Shown here: piece after piece, positions 17,526 through 27,355 of the stretch
Position numbering within the stretch: the stretch's first letter is position 1
Layout: each line of letters starts with the position of its first letter
Origin: Sulfuritalea sp.
GTDB lineage: Bacteria > Pseudomonadota > Gammaproteobacteria > Burkholderiales > Rhodocyclaceae
Assembly: GCA_016712985.1 (NCBI GenBank)
Contig: JADJQA010000004.1
Span: forward strand, 1 to 64,000
Direction of reading: 5' to 3'
Length of the DNA stretch: 64,000 nucleotides
Position numbers and translations under genes: made by a program
The notes under the pieces: model-generated
What the model was told of the DNA's origin: nothing
The model's input: only the letters and a program-made list of their open reading frames with translations
Database searches by the model: none

Positions 17526-20273
17526 TCAGTGGTTCTTGGTTTCCACCATTTGCAGGGGTTCGCTGGCGATCACCGGCGCCGGCCTCGGCTTGCGGCCCAG
17601 GACCGGTGCCGGCTCGGCAAACGCCGCAGGATGCGGCGCGGTATTGCTGGTTTCAATCATTACCAGACCGGCCTGTTGCAGCGATCCGGAGATATCCACT
17701 GCGCCGGGTTTCGGTGATGGCGGAACAATGATGGGATCGGCGACGGGTGGCTCTGCCGGGGATGGCTCCGCGACGGATGGCGCAGCGGTGACAGGCGCCA
17801 CAGGCGCAACCCGGACTGCAACAGGTTCTCCCACCGCAGTTTGGCTGGCCGCTGGAGTGACATGCACGACAGGTTCTGCCGCCGCGGTTGGAACCGGTGC
17901 CGGCTCCACCGCCTGCACCGGTGTCGGCGCCGCGGCAATGTCCGATTGCATGTCGCCTGGCGTGGTTTCAGCGACGACAGGTGTGGTCTCGACCGGCTGG
18001 CTCGTATTCAGCCCTGCCGCCGTGGCGTCCGTCGGGCTGCCTTCCTCACCGCGACCGCGACCGCGACCACGGCCCCGACTTCTGCGTCCGCTACGGGCTT
18101 CGCCGTCCTGGCTGGCGAGTGCTTGTCCACTGCCATTGCCGGGAGTTATGCCTCTGGCGACGCCAGAGGCGATATCCACTGCGGACGGCGCAGGCGCTAC
18201 GGCGTTCTGCGCGCTGCCTGCTTCGCTGCGGGGCGGACGTGGTTCCCTCGCTTCCTTGGGCTCGCGCGGCGGACGCGGTTCACGCGCCTCTCTGGGCTCG
18301 CGGGCTTCCTTCGGCTCGCGCGGCTTGCGGTTGCCGCCTTCGCCTTGTGCTTCGTCGCGCTTGGCTTGGGGGCGCGGCGCATGCTCGGCCTTGCGCTCGC
18401 CGCCATCGCGGTTGTCGCGTCCGTCGCGACGACTGCCGCGGTCGCGTCCGCCGCGACCCGCATCGCGATTGCCATCGCGGTTGCGCTCGCGTCCGTTGTC
18501 GTGGCGCGGCGGTGTGGCGGGTATTTCAGCAGGAGCTGGAGGGGCTTCTGCCTTGCTGCCGCCTGTGAAAAAGGCCAGAATTTTGCCGAAGATGCCGCCC
18601 TCGCTGGTCGCAGCGGGCAGGACCACAGGCGGGACAGCCTTGGCTTCGATATTCGGCGCCGGTTGATCGGGGGTGATCCCCTTCACTGCGGCTTCTGTTT
18701 TGGCGGGCTTCGCGTCGGTTTGCGCCGACGGTGGCTGGTAGGACTCTTCGGCCGGCTGCTCCGCCATCTGGTAACTGGCCAGAGCGATACCGTCGGCGTT
18801 GAGCTGATCGTGGCGCAAACGGATGATTTCATGCGCCGGCGTCTCCAGGTGCCGGTTGGGCACGATCACCAGATTGACGCGGTGGCGCATCTCGACGCGC
18901 GAAATGTCGACGCGCTTTTCGTTGAGCAGGAATGTGGCGACATCCACCGGCACCTGGCAGTGCAGCGCGCCGGTATTCTCCTTCATGGCCTCCTCTTCGA
19001 GGATGCGCAGGATGTGCAGTGCGGCGGATTCGGTGCTGCGAATGTGCCCGGTGCCGGTGCAGCGTGGGCAGGTGATGTAGCTGGTTTCGGCGAGCGCCGG
19101 ACGCAGGCGCTGGCGCGAGAGTTCGAGCAGCCCGAAACGGCTGATCTTGCCGGTCTGGACGCGCGCTCGGTCGAAGCGCAGGGCCTCGCGGACGCGATTC
19201 TCGACTTCGCGCTGGTTCTTCGTCGACTCCATGTCGATGAAATCGATGATGATCAGGCCGCCCAGGTCGCGCAGGCGCAACTGGCGGGCAATCTCGTCGG
19301 CGGCTTCGCAGTTGGTGCGGAATGCCGTCTCCTCGATATCGCTGCCCTTGGTGGCGCGACCGGAGTTGACGTCCACCGATACCAGCGCTTCGGTATGGTC
19401 GATGACGATGGCGCCACCCGAGGGTAGCGTGACTTGGCGTGAGTAGGCCGATTCGATCTGGTGTTCGATCTGGAAACGCGAGAATAGCGGCACGTCATCG
19501 CGATAGCGCTTGATGCGATTGGCCGTGCCCGGCATCACATGCGCCATGAACTGCTGGGCCTGTTCGAAGATGTCGTCGGTGTCGATCAGTATTTCGCCGA
19601 TCTCCGCATGGAAATAGTCGCGGATGGCGCGGATCACCAGACTCGATTCCTGATAGATCAGGAACGCGCCGCTTTGCGCTTTGGCGGCGCCGTCGATGGC
19701 GGTCCAGAGCTGCTGCAGGTAGTTCAGGTCCCACTGCAGTTCTTCCCGCGTGCGACCGATGCCGGCGGTGCGTGCGATCAGACTCGTGCCCGGAGGAACC
19801 ACGAGCTGATCCATGGTTTCGCGCAATTCCTGCCGGTCCTCGCCCTCGATGCGGCGCGAAACGCCACCGCCGCGGGGGTTGTTCGGCATCAACACCAGGT
19901 AGCGGCCGGCGAGCGAAATGTAGGTGGTCAGCGCCGCGCCCTTGTTGCCGCGCTCGTCCTTTTCGACCTGGACGATCAGTTCCTGGCCGTTGCCAAGGAC
20001 GTCCTGGATGCGCGCCTTGCCGGCGTCGACGCCGGGCTTGAAATAGCTGCGGGAAATCTCCTTGAACGGCAGGAAGCCGTGACGCTCCGCGCCGTAGTCG
20101 ACAAAGGCGGCTTCCAGGCTGGGCTCGATACGGGTGATGACTGCCTTGTAGATGTTGCTCTTGCGTTGTTCCTTATTGGCTGATTCGATGTCAAGGTCAA
20201 TCAATTTCTGACCATCAACTATCGCGACGCGGAGTTCTTCAGCCTGCGTCGCATTGAATAGCATGCGCTTCAT
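17526..20273 (-). CDS. rne: ribonuclease E
   Basis: RNase E is the essential endoribonuclease of mRNA decay and rRNA/tRNA maturation and the scaffold of the degradosome. It has 915 residues, starting MKRMLFNATQAEELRVAIVDG. The S1 domain lies around residues 35-125, the catalytic DNase-I-like region near 280-400 (VDVNSGRATKG, LGGLIIIDFIDM with the Mg-binding aspartates), and the zinc-link CPRCTGTGHI near 410. From about 530 on, the C-terminal half is disordered, with Arg/Glu/Gly-rich repeats (REPKEAREPR type, GRRSRGRGRGRGRG) as in RNA-binding scaffolds. It is divergent from rluC, the usual arrangement in proteobacteria. Confidence 0.96.
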   Translation of the reverse strand: MKRMLFNATQAEELRVAIVDGQKLIDLDIESANKEQRKSNIYKAVITRIEPSLEAAFVDYGAERHGFLPFKEISRSYFKPGVDAGKARIQDVLGNGQELIVQVEKDERGNKGAALTTYISLAGRYLVLMPNNPRGGGVSRRIEGEDRQELRETMDQLVVPPGTSLIARTAGIGRTREELQWDLNYLQQLWTAIDGAAKAQSGAFLIYQESSLVIRAIRDYFHAEIGEILIDTDDIFEQAQQFMAHVMPGTANRIKRYRDDVPLFSRFQIEHQIESAYSRQVTLPSGGAIVIDHTEALVSVDVNSGRATKGSDIEETAFRTNCEAADEIARQLRLRDLGGLIIIDFIDMESTKNQREVENRVREALRFDRARVQTGKISRFGLLELSRQRLRPALAETSYITCPRCTGTGHIRSTESAALHILRILEEEAMKENTGALHCQVPVDVATFLLNEKRVDISRVEMRHRVNLVIVPNRHLETPAHEIIRLRHDQLNADGIALASYQMAEQPAEESYQPPSAQTDAKPAKTEAAVKGITPDQPAPNIEAKAVPPVVLPAATSEGGIFGKILAFFTGGSKAEAPPAPAEIPATPPRHDNGRERNRDGNRDAGRGGRDRGSRRDGRDNRDGGERKAEHAPRPQAKRDEAQGEGGNRKPREPKEAREPREAREPRPPREPKEAREPRPPRSEAGSAQNAVAPAPSAVDIASGVARGITPGNGSGQALASQDGEARSGRRSRGRGRGRGRGEEGSPTDATAAGLNTSQPVETTPVVAETTPGDMQSDIAAAPTPVQAVEPAPVPTAAAEPVVHVTPAASQTAVGEPVAVRVAPVAPVTAAPSVAEPSPAEPPVADPIIVPPSPKPGAVDISGSLQQAGLVMIETSNTAPHPAAFAEPAPVLGRKPRPAPVIASEPLQMVETKNH

Positions 20274-20743
20274 GTGTGCTCCCGCGCGCTAACTGGCAGG
20301 CGGGCACGACAAGTCGCACACCGCGGGCGTCAAGACGCGGGAGGTGTGATTCTGGTTTGCGGTTGGCTTGGGAGGTTCATGGTGCCCAGGGTGGTGCGTG
20401 GCAAACGGGGTTGATGACTTGTCTTCGCTAAGGCGGTCGCTGACTCATGATCGGCGGCCGGCGGTCTGTGCCCAAATCCGTGCGTGTGTTGCGCGCAATC
20501 AAGTAGTATCGCTCTTCCGGGCGAGCGAAACACCCTGTGGTCGGCTGGTCACGCTATCGTCCGGAGTTGAGAGTTCCGCCGATTATCCTGCTACCGCGCC
20601 CTTGCCGCCGCCATGCATTCGATCGCTGACAAGCGACTTTGCACCGATGGCGGCATCATCCCGCAAATCGTGCCACCGACGCCACTTCGGGCCGCCGGGC
20701 ACACCGTCACGGGACGGCTAACCAAGTGATCAGTATATTGCAA
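20274..20743. other. intergenic region between divergent rne and rluC
   Basis: These 470 bases have no gene that I can support. In proteobacteria the rne gene has a long structured 5' leader used for autoregulation, and this space would hold such a leader plus both promoters. I could not identify individual elements with confidence. Confidence 0.5.
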
Positions 20744-21706
20744 ATGAAGGACTTAAGCAAAGATTCGGTCACGTGGCTTGAGGTTGGCGAGGAGGCCGAG
20801 GGCCAGCGTATCGACAATTTCCTGCTGCGTATCGCCAAGGGCGTGCCGAAGAGTCACATCTATCGCATCGTGCGTAGCGGCGAGGTGCGGGTGAACAAGG
20901 GGCGGGTGGCGGCCGAGTATCGGCTTCGGCTCGGCGACAAAGTGCGCGTGCCGCCGCTGCGAACCGCCGAGCGGCCATCGCAAGCGTCTGTTCCAGCTAG
21001 GGATTTTGAAATTGCCTGGGAAGATGAGGCGCTGATCGTGATCGACAAGCCAGCCGGCGTGGCGGTGCATGGCGGTAGCGGCGTTTCTTTCGGGGTGATC
21101 GAACAGTTGCGCCGCGCGCGGCCGCTTGCGAAGTTTCTTGAACTGGCCCATCGCCTGGATCGGGAGACCTCGGGCCTGCTGGTGGTGGCCAAGAAACGCA
21201 TGGCGTTAACCAGACTGCACGACCAGTTTCGCGACGGCGGCATCGGCAAGCGCTACCAGGCGCTGGTCAAGGGTCGCTGGCGCAACGAATTGCAGCATGT
21301 GCGCCTGCCCTTGCTCAAGTATCTGACGGCGGACGGCGAGCGTCGGGTCAGCGTCAATCCGGCGGGCAAGCCGTCGCATTCGATCATGAGGTTGCTGGCG
21401 CGCTGGGAGAACTTCAGCCTGGTCGAGGTCGAACTGAAGACCGGGCGGACGCATCAGATTCGCGTCCATCTCGCGCATCTTGGCTTTCCCCTTGCAGGCG
21501 ATGACAAGTATGGCGACTTTTCCTTGAACAAGGACTTGCAGAAGGCCGGACTAAGGCGCATGTTCCTGCATGCGGCGCGGCTTGTGCTGCCGCATCCGCT
21601 CTCCGGCGCTCCATTGGAACTCGAATCGTCGCTGCCGGCGGAACTGCGTCGCTTTACGGAAAAGCTGGATAGAAACGAAACCAAGGACTATGGGCAAACG
21701 TTTTGA
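20744..21706 (+). CDS. rluC: 23S rRNA pseudouridine synthase C
   Basis: RluC converts specific uridines of 23S rRNA (955, 2504 and 2580 in E. coli) to pseudouridine. It has 320 residues. An S4 RNA-binding domain is at about 18-75 (GQRIDNFLLRIAKGVPKSHIYRIVRSGEVRVNKGR) and the catalytic domain carries HRLDRETSGLLVVAKK with the essential aspartate, then KTGRTHQIRVHLAHLGFPL. ATG 20744 is chosen because the longer upstream frame is not family-like. Its 3' end overlaps the following phosphatase start (21690) by 17 bases. Confidence 0.94.
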   Translation: MKDLSKDSVTWLEVGEEAEGQRIDNFLLRIAKGVPKSHIYRIVRSGEVRVNKGRVAAEYRLRLGDKVRVPPLRTAERPSQASVPARDFEIAWEDEALIVIDKPAGVAVHGGSGVSFGVIEQLRRARPLAKFLELAHRLDRETSGLLVVAKKRMALTRLHDQFRDGGIGKRYQALVKGRWRNELQHVRLPLLKYLTADGERRVSVNPAGKPSHSIMRLLARWENFSLVEVELKTGRTHQIRVHLAHLGFPLAGDDKYGDFSLNKDLQKAGLRRMFLHAARLVLPHPLSGAPLELESSLPAELRRFTEKLDRNETKDYGQTF

Positions 21707-22345
21707 ACTGATCGTCTTCGACTGGGACGGCACGCTGATGGATTCGACGGCCGCCATCGTCGCCAGCATCCAGGCTGCGGCGCGCGATCTTGGCATTCAG
21801 CCGCCGTCCGACGAACGAGCCCGGCACATCATCGGCCTCGGGCTGTTCGACGCCTTGCGTCACGCCCTGCCTGATTTGCCGATCGAGCGCTACCAGGCGG
21901 TCGCCGAGCGCTATCGGCATCACTTTCTGTCGCGCGATCAGGATCTGCTGCTGTTCGACGGCGCGGTGGAACTGATCGAAGACCTGACACGGACCGGCTA
22001 CCATCTCGCCGTGGCAACCGGCAAGACGCGCAAGGGGCTGGATCGGGCCTTCGAGGTCAGCGGCCTGGGCCCGCGCTTTCAGGGTTCGCGCTGCGCCGAC
22101 GAATGCCGATCGAAGCCTCATCCGCAGATGCTCGAGGAGTTGATGGGCGAGTTTGGCGTCGGGCCCGATGCAACACTGATGATTGGTGACACCACCGCGA
22201 TCTGCAGATGGCCAGGAACGCGGGTGTGGCGGCTCTTGGCGTCGCCTACGGCGCCCATCCACGCGAGATTCTGGAGGCGGCATCTCCTGTTTATTGTGCG
22301 GGCAATGTGGCGGAACTGGCGGCGTGGCTGCGGCAACAGGCTTGA
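21690..22345 (+). pseudogene. gph: HAD-family phosphatase (phosphoglycolate phosphatase-like), one frameshift
   Basis: This HAD hydrolase resembles Gph, which removes 2-phosphoglycolate. The DxD nucleophile motif is FDWDGTLMDS at the N-terminus, motif II lies in VATGKTRKGLD, and SKPHPQ and MIGDTT mark the later motifs. After MIGDTT the frame is lost. One added C at 22195-22196 restores MIGDTTRDLQMARNAGVAALGVAYGAH and a proper end at 22345, giving about 218 residues, a typical length. I therefore read it as an intact gene with a base missing in the data. It overlaps rluC and precedes the Rieske gene, likely in one operon. Confidence 0.85.
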
Positions 22346-22353
22346 ACCAAGAG

Positions 22354-22707
22354 ATGATCTGCACCAGCGCCGAACTGGTCGAGGGCGGCAGCGGGGTGCG
22401 CTTCACCGTCGAGAGGCACGGCGTCAGCGAGGCTGCCTTCGTGGTGCGCTTTCGCGGGCGGGCTCATGCCTATCTGAACCGCTGCGCCCATCTGGCGGTC
22501 GAATTGGACTGGCAGCAGGGCGAGTTCTTCGATCTTTCAGGCTTATACTTGATTTGCGCGACACACGGCGCACTGTATTCTCCAGAATCAGGCCATTGCA
22601 TCGGCGGGCGCTGCAATGGCAAGGGGCTCGTGGCGTTGGACGTGAGCGAGCACGGCGGTGGTGTTTTTTTGATCGAGGAAGGCTGGGAACGTGTCGGACA
22701 GCAATGA
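22354..22707 (+). CDS. Rieske [2Fe-2S] domain protein
   Basis: This is a small 117-residue protein with one Rieske fold. The first cluster pair CAH is at about residues 45-47 and the second CATHG at about 67-71, with a GxxYSPESGHC loop after it. There is no membrane anchor, so it is probably a soluble electron carrier or a subunit of an oxygenase-type system. The oxygenase itself is not nearby. ATG 22354 follows the phosphatase stop after eight bases. The end overlaps the next gene (GTG 22691) by 17 bases, which suggests a shared operon rluC-gph-Rieske-sppA, a known order in related betaproteobacteria. Confidence 0.85.
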   Translation: MICTSAELVEGGSGVRFTVERHGVSEAAFVVRFRGRAHAYLNRCAHLAVELDWQQGEFFDLSGLYLICATHGALYSPESGHCIGGRCNGKGLVALDVSEHGGGVFLIEEGWERVGQQ

Positions 22708-23635
22708 TGAGCAGTGGGAACGCAAGGTTCTGGAAAAACTTGCGCTGGAAGCGGTTGCGGAGCAGAGGCGTAGTCGTCGCTGGGGCATCTTCTTCAAGTT
22801 GCTTGGCTTCGGCTATCTGGCGGTGGTTCTTGGGTTGGTGGTGGACTGGGGGCAGACCGAACGGCTTGCCGAGGGTGCCAAATTCACGGCGCTGGTGAAT
22901 CTGACCGGGGTTATCAAGGCCAAAGGCGATGCCAATGCCGAGCATGTCATCAGCGCCCTGCAGGCGGCCTTCGAAGACAAACATACAGCCGGGGTGATCC
23001 TGCGCATCAACAGTCCAGGAGGCAGCCCGGTCCAGTCCGGCATCATCAATGACGAGATGCAGCGCCTGCGTGCCGAGCATCCGGAGATTCCGCTGCACGT
23101 GGTGGTGGAGGATGTTTGCGCTTCCGGCGGTTACTACGTTGCGGCGGCTGCCGACAAGATTTTTGTGGACAAAGCCAGTATCGTTGGCTCGATCGGCGTG
23201 TTGATGGATGGCTTCGGCTTCACCGGCTCCATGGAAAAACTTGGCGTCGAGCGCCGGCTGCTGACAGCCGGACAGAGCAAGGGCTTTCTCGATCCGTTCT
23301 CGCCGCAAAATGAAAGTCACAAGGATCATGCGAAGCAAATGCTCGACGAGATTCACCAGCAATTCATCGACGTGGTCAGAAAAGGTCGCGGCAAGAGGCT
23401 CAAGGAAACTCCCGAGATGTTTTCCGGCCTGATGTGGAGCGGCGCGAAAAGCATCGAACTGGGTCTGGCCGACGGCTACGGCACGGTCGATAGCGTCGCG
23501 CGCGATGTTTTCAAGGCGAGCGACGTGCGCGATTTCAGCGTTAAGCAGAACTTCGCCGAGAAGTTTGCCAAGCAATTCGGCGCGGACCTGGCCGAAAGCA
23601 TGGCAAGCGTGTTGACGCGATTCACGCTGCGTTGA
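22691..23635 (+). CDS. sppA: signal peptide peptidase SppA-type (S49)
   Basis: This is an inner-membrane peptidase of the short S49 type (about 314 residues), thought to degrade cleaved signal peptides. One membrane segment lies at about residues 32-52 (GIFFKLLGFGYLAVVLGLVV), followed by a periplasmic protease domain with RINSPGGSPVQSG, the catalytic serine in VCASGGYYVAAAADKI, and the downstream SIGVLMDGFGF. The GTG start at 22691 overlaps the Rieske gene. Its 3' end overlaps the convergent ppk end by 14 bases. Confidence 0.9.
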   Translation: MSDSNDEQWERKVLEKLALEAVAEQRRSRRWGIFFKLLGFGYLAVVLGLVVDWGQTERLAEGAKFTALVNLTGVIKAKGDANAEHVISALQAAFEDKHTAGVILRINSPGGSPVQSGIINDEMQRLRAEHPEIPLHVVVEDVCASGGYYVAAAADKIFVDKASIVGSIGVLMDGFGFTGSMEKLGVERRLLTAGQSKGFLDPFSPQNESHKDHAKQMLDEIHQQFIDVVRKGRGKRLKETPEMFSGLMWSGAKSIELGLADGYGTVDSVARDVFKASDVRDFSVKQNFAEKFAKQFGADLAESMASVLTRFTLR

Positions 23636-25706
23636 CGGCGCCGACACGCATGTCGGCCAGCAGGAGTTCCTGGGCGCAGATGCGCGAGCGCCGCGTCGAC
23701 CGGATGCGGTAGTCACCGCTGCCGTTAATTTCCCAGGACTGGCTGTTGTCGGCCAGGTAGGGCTTGAGCCCCTCCCTGAGGACCCGCCGCTTGAGCCTGG
23801 GTTCCAGCACCGGAAAACTGATTTCAATGCGACGGAAGAAATTGCGTTCCATCCAGTCGGCGCTGGACAGGTAGATGTTCTGTTTGCCGTCGGCGTGGAA
23901 ATAGAAAATGCGGTGATGTTCCAGAAATCGTCCGATCACCGAACGTACCCGGATGTTTTCTGAAAGACCCTTGACCCCGGGACGCAGCGAGCAAACGCCG
24001 CGGACGATCAGTTCGACGGTGACGCCCGCCGCGCTGGCTTCATACAAGGCCGTGATGATCTCGGGTTCCAGCAGCGAGTTCATCTTGGCGATGATGCGCG
24101 CCGGCTTGCCGGCGCGTGCCGCCTCGGTCTCGGCGCGGATCGCTCCTAGCATGGCCGGGTGGAGCGAGAAGGGCGCCTGCCAGAGGTGCTTTAGCGCGCT
24201 GGCCTTGCCCAGGCCGGTGAGCTGCTTGAATACTTCGTTGACGTCGTCGCCGATTTCCGGGTTCGAGGTGAGCAGGCCGAAGTCGGTGTAGAAGCGCGTG
24301 GTGCGCGGATGGTAGTTGCCGGTGCCGAGGTGTATGTAGCGGTGATAGCCGTGATCTTCGCGTCGCAATACCATTAGCATCTTGGCATGGGTCTTGTAGC
24401 CGACCACGCCGTAGACCACATGGGCCCCGACCTCTTCCAGCCGCGCCGCGATGGAAAGATTGGCTTCCTCGTCGAAGCGCGCCATCAGTTCCACCACCAC
24501 GGTGACTTCCTTGCCTTTCTCCGCGGCGCGCAGCAGATGCTCCATCAGCACCGAGTCGGTGCCGGTGCGATACACGGTCATCTTGATCGCCACCACCTGC
24601 GGGTCGTCCGCTGCCTGCTGCAACAACTGGATCACCGGGGTGAAGGACTGAAACGGGTGATGCATCAGAATGTCATGCTTGCGGATGCTGGTGAAGATGT
24701 CATAGCGCTTGGCCAGCTCCTTGGGCAGGCCGGGCTGGAACGGCGGATATTTCAGATCGGGGCGATCCACCTGGTCGGGGACCGACATCAGGCGCACCAA
24801 GTTGACGATACCCGGCACGCGATACAGATCGCCGCGGTTCAGTCCGAACTGCTGCAGCAGGAAGTCGGTCATGGTCTCCGAGCAGTTGTCGGCGACTTCC
24901 AACCGCACCGCATCGCCAAAGTGGCGCTGCGGCAGTTCGCCCTGCAGTGCGATGCGCAGGTTCTTGACTTCTTCGTCATCGACGAACAGATCGGAATTCC
25001 GCGTGACGCGGAACTGGTAGCAGCCGAGAACGTTCATGCCGGCAAATAGTTCGCCGACGTATTCGTGCAGAATCGACGAAAGAAACACAAAGCCGTAGTC
25101 AAACTCGCAGAGTTCCCCCGGTAGCCGGATCACTCGCGGCAGGGCGCGAGGCGCTTGGACAATGGCGGCGCCGGAACTGCGCCCGAAGGCGTCCGTGCCC
25201 TCCAGTTCAACGGCAAAGTTGAGGCTCTTGTTCAGAACACGGGGGAAGGGGTGCGAGGGGTCGAGCCCGATCGGGGTCAGCACCGGCATCACTTCCTTGA
25301 GGAAGAATTCGCGTATCCAGGCGCGCTGGGTGTCGCTCCACAGGCTGCGACGGAAGAAGGCGATGCCTTGCGCTTCCAGCGCCGGGAGTATCGCGTCGTT
25401 GAGCAGCGCGTATTGTTCGGCAATCAGTCGATGCGCCTGATCGATCACGCGACGGAAGACTTCCTGCGGTGGCAAGCCGTCGGCGCCCGTGGCATGACCG
25501 CCCAGCTTGATCTGTTCCTTGAGGCCTGCGACCCGGATTTCGAAGAACTCGTCGAGATTGGAGGAGACGATGCAGAGAAAGCGCAACCGCTCCAGCAAGG
25601 GCACCTGGCTGTCCGCGACCTGGGCGAGAACGCGACGGTTGAAGGCCAGCAGGGACAGTTCGCGATTGAGGAAGTGCTCTTTCGGAAATCGGTGGGTCAG
25701 GGGCAT
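23622..25706 (-). CDS. ppk1: polyphosphate kinase 1
   Basis: PPK1 makes inorganic polyphosphate from ATP. The protein has 694 residues, normal length. Visible are the N-terminal NRELSLLAFNRRVL, the middle HHPFQSFTPVIQLLQQAADDP, the phosphohistidine region YKTHAKMLMVLRRE with HLGTGNYHP, and FLEHHRIFYFHADG near the C-terminus. The start at 25706 gives MPLTHRFPKEHFLNREL. It is divergent from ppx with 96 bases between. The polyphosphate making and degrading genes side by side are a common betaproteobacterial pair. Confidence 0.96.
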   Translation of the reverse strand: MPLTHRFPKEHFLNRELSLLAFNRRVLAQVADSQVPLLERLRFLCIVSSNLDEFFEIRVAGLKEQIKLGGHATGADGLPPQEVFRRVIDQAHRLIAEQYALLNDAILPALEAQGIAFFRRSLWSDTQRAWIREFFLKEVMPVLTPIGLDPSHPFPRVLNKSLNFAVELEGTDAFGRSSGAAIVQAPRALPRVIRLPGELCEFDYGFVFLSSILHEYVGELFAGMNVLGCYQFRVTRNSDLFVDDEEVKNLRIALQGELPQRHFGDAVRLEVADNCSETMTDFLLQQFGLNRGDLYRVPGIVNLVRLMSVPDQVDRPDLKYPPFQPGLPKELAKRYDIFTSIRKHDILMHHPFQSFTPVIQLLQQAADDPQVVAIKMTVYRTGTDSVLMEHLLRAAEKGKEVTVVVELMARFDEEANLSIAARLEEVGAHVVYGVVGYKTHAKMLMVLRREDHGYHRYIHLGTGNYHPRTTRFYTDFGLLTSNPEIGDDVNEVFKQLTGLGKASALKHLWQAPFSLHPAMLGAIRAETEAARAGKPARIIAKMNSLLEPEIITALYEASAAGVTVELIVRGVCSLRPGVKGLSENIRVRSVIGRFLEHHRIFYFHADGKQNIYLSSADWMERNFFRRIEISFPVLEPRLKRRVLREGLKPYLADNSQSWEINGSGDYRIRSTRRSRICAQELLLADMRVGAVNAA

Positions 25707-25802
25707 GGTGGCTTTCAGGTGATTCGAAGCGGATGATTATGTGTCGGTTTTGTTGCCGTGACATGACGCCGTCGAAAGCGGAGCACGAGGTAGAATTATA
25801 GG

Positions 25803-27287
25803 ATGGGTTATGAACTGATCGCCGCAGTGGACCTCGGCTCCAACAGCTTTCGCCTGCAAGTGGGTCGCATCGTCGCCAACCAGATCTATCCTCTGGATGG
25901 CCTGAAGGAGTCGGTAAGGCTCGCCGCCGGCTTGACCCCGGACAAGCGGCTCGACGCGGCGGCCCAGCAGCGCGGCTTACAGGCGCTGTCGCGCTTTGCC
26001 GAGCGCCTGCGCGACTTTGACCAGGGGGCGGTGCGCGCGGTGGCGACGAATACCTTGCGCGTGGCGAAGAATGCCGAGCAGTTCCTCGAGAAGGCCGAGG
26101 CTGCGCTGGGCTTCCCCATTGAAGTGATTGCCGGACGCGAGGAAGCGCGCCTGATCTATCTCGGCGTGGCCCACACCCTGCCCAATCCCCAAAACCGCCA
26201 ACTGGTTTTCGATATCGGCGGCGGCTCCACCGAATTCATCATCGGCCAGAACATCGATCCCATTCAACTGGAATCGCTGTACATGGGCTGCGTCAGCTTC
26301 AGCCTGCGCTTCTTTCCCGAAGGACGCGTGGACAAGCGTGCCTTCAAAGAGGCCGAACTTGCTGCACGGCGCGAGTTGCAGACCATCGTCCATGCCTACC
26401 GCCAGACCGGCTGGGACGAGGCCATCGGTTCATCCGGCACGGCCAAGGCGATTGTCGATTTGCTGGAGGTGAACGGCTTTTCCGATCATGGAATTACTCG
26501 CGACGGACTGGAGAAATTGCGCAATGAGCTGATCCATGCCGGTCATGCGTCGCGGATGCGGGTACAAGGCTTGCGCGCCGACCGGACCCCGGTGCTGCCC
26601 GGCGGGTTGGCGATCATGTCCGCGATATTCAAGGAATTCGGACTGGAGCGCATGGTTTTTCTCGAAGGCGCCCTGCGCCTGGGCGTGCTTTACGATCAGC
26701 TTGGCCGTTATCACCATGAGGACTTGCGCGAAGCAACGGTAACTCGTTTCATGCAGCGCTATGAGGTTGATCATCCGCAGGCGGCGCGCGTTGCCCAAAC
26801 CGCGCTAGGGTTGCTCAATCAACTGGTTCCCGCGAGTCGCGAAGAAGACGACCCGGACGCGCAATTCCTGTTCTGGGCCGCCCGCCTCCATGAGATCGGG
26901 ATTTCCGTGGCGCACCCGAGCTATCACAAGCACAGTTCCTACATCATCGCGAATGCCGACATGCCGGGTTTTTCGCGACGCGATCAAGGGCGCCTGGCGC
27001 GGCTGGTGCTGGCGCATCGCGGCAAGCTGGAGCGCGCCCAGCCCTTGCGCGGGGAGGCCCCGGAATGGACGCTGATTTTCTGCCTGCGAATCGCCGTCCT
27101 GCTGCATCGCTCGCGCGATGACCAGTCCCTGCCGGCGCTTTCCGCCGCATTCACCCGCAATGGTTTCCAGATCAAGTTGGGTAATGGCGGGCTGGATGCT
27201 CTGCCGCTTACCGCGGCGGCACTCGAGGATGAGGCACAGCAATGGGCCGGCAGTGGCGGCGAGCTGCGGATTGTTCGCGACGCCTGA
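25803..27287 (+). CDS. ppx: exopolyphosphatase
   Basis: Ppx releases phosphate from the ends of polyphosphate chains. It has 494 residues. The acetate/sugar kinase-like ATPase fold shows in AAVDLGSNSFRLQVGRI at the start and LVFDIGGGSTEFIIG near residue 137; the C-terminal HD-like region has FWAARLHEIGISVAHPSYHKHS around 355-380. ATG 25803 lies only a few bases behind a TAGAAT-like -10 element (about 25792), so the leader may be very short. ppk1 diverges upstream. Confidence 0.94.
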   Translation: MGYELIAAVDLGSNSFRLQVGRIVANQIYPLDGLKESVRLAAGLTPDKRLDAAAQQRGLQALSRFAERLRDFDQGAVRAVATNTLRVAKNAEQFLEKAEAALGFPIEVIAGREEARLIYLGVAHTLPNPQNRQLVFDIGGGSTEFIIGQNIDPIQLESLYMGCVSFSLRFFPEGRVDKRAFKEAELAARRELQTIVHAYRQTGWDEAIGSSGTAKAIVDLLEVNGFSDHGITRDGLEKLRNELIHAGHASRMRVQGLRADRTPVLPGGLAIMSAIFKEFGLERMVFLEGALRLGVLYDQLGRYHHEDLREATVTRFMQRYEVDHPQAARVAQTALGLLNQLVPASREEDDPDAQFLFWAARLHEIGISVAHPSYHKHSSYIIANADMPGFSRRDQGRLARLVLAHRGKLERAQPLRGEAPEWTLIFCLRIAVLLHRSRDDQSLPALSAAFTRNGFQIKLGNGGLDALPLTAAALEDEAQQWAGSGGELRIVRDA

Positions 27288-27355
27288 TATGGCCGGCGGA
27301 TACGACGTGCCTATAATCGGGATTCTCCAGAACCGTCGATTCAGATATCCGTCCG

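Noticed and set aside
17374..19427. Plus-strand open frames rich in Arg, Ala and Gly opposite rne
   Set aside because: They are produced by the repetitive C-terminal part of RNase E and have no family features.
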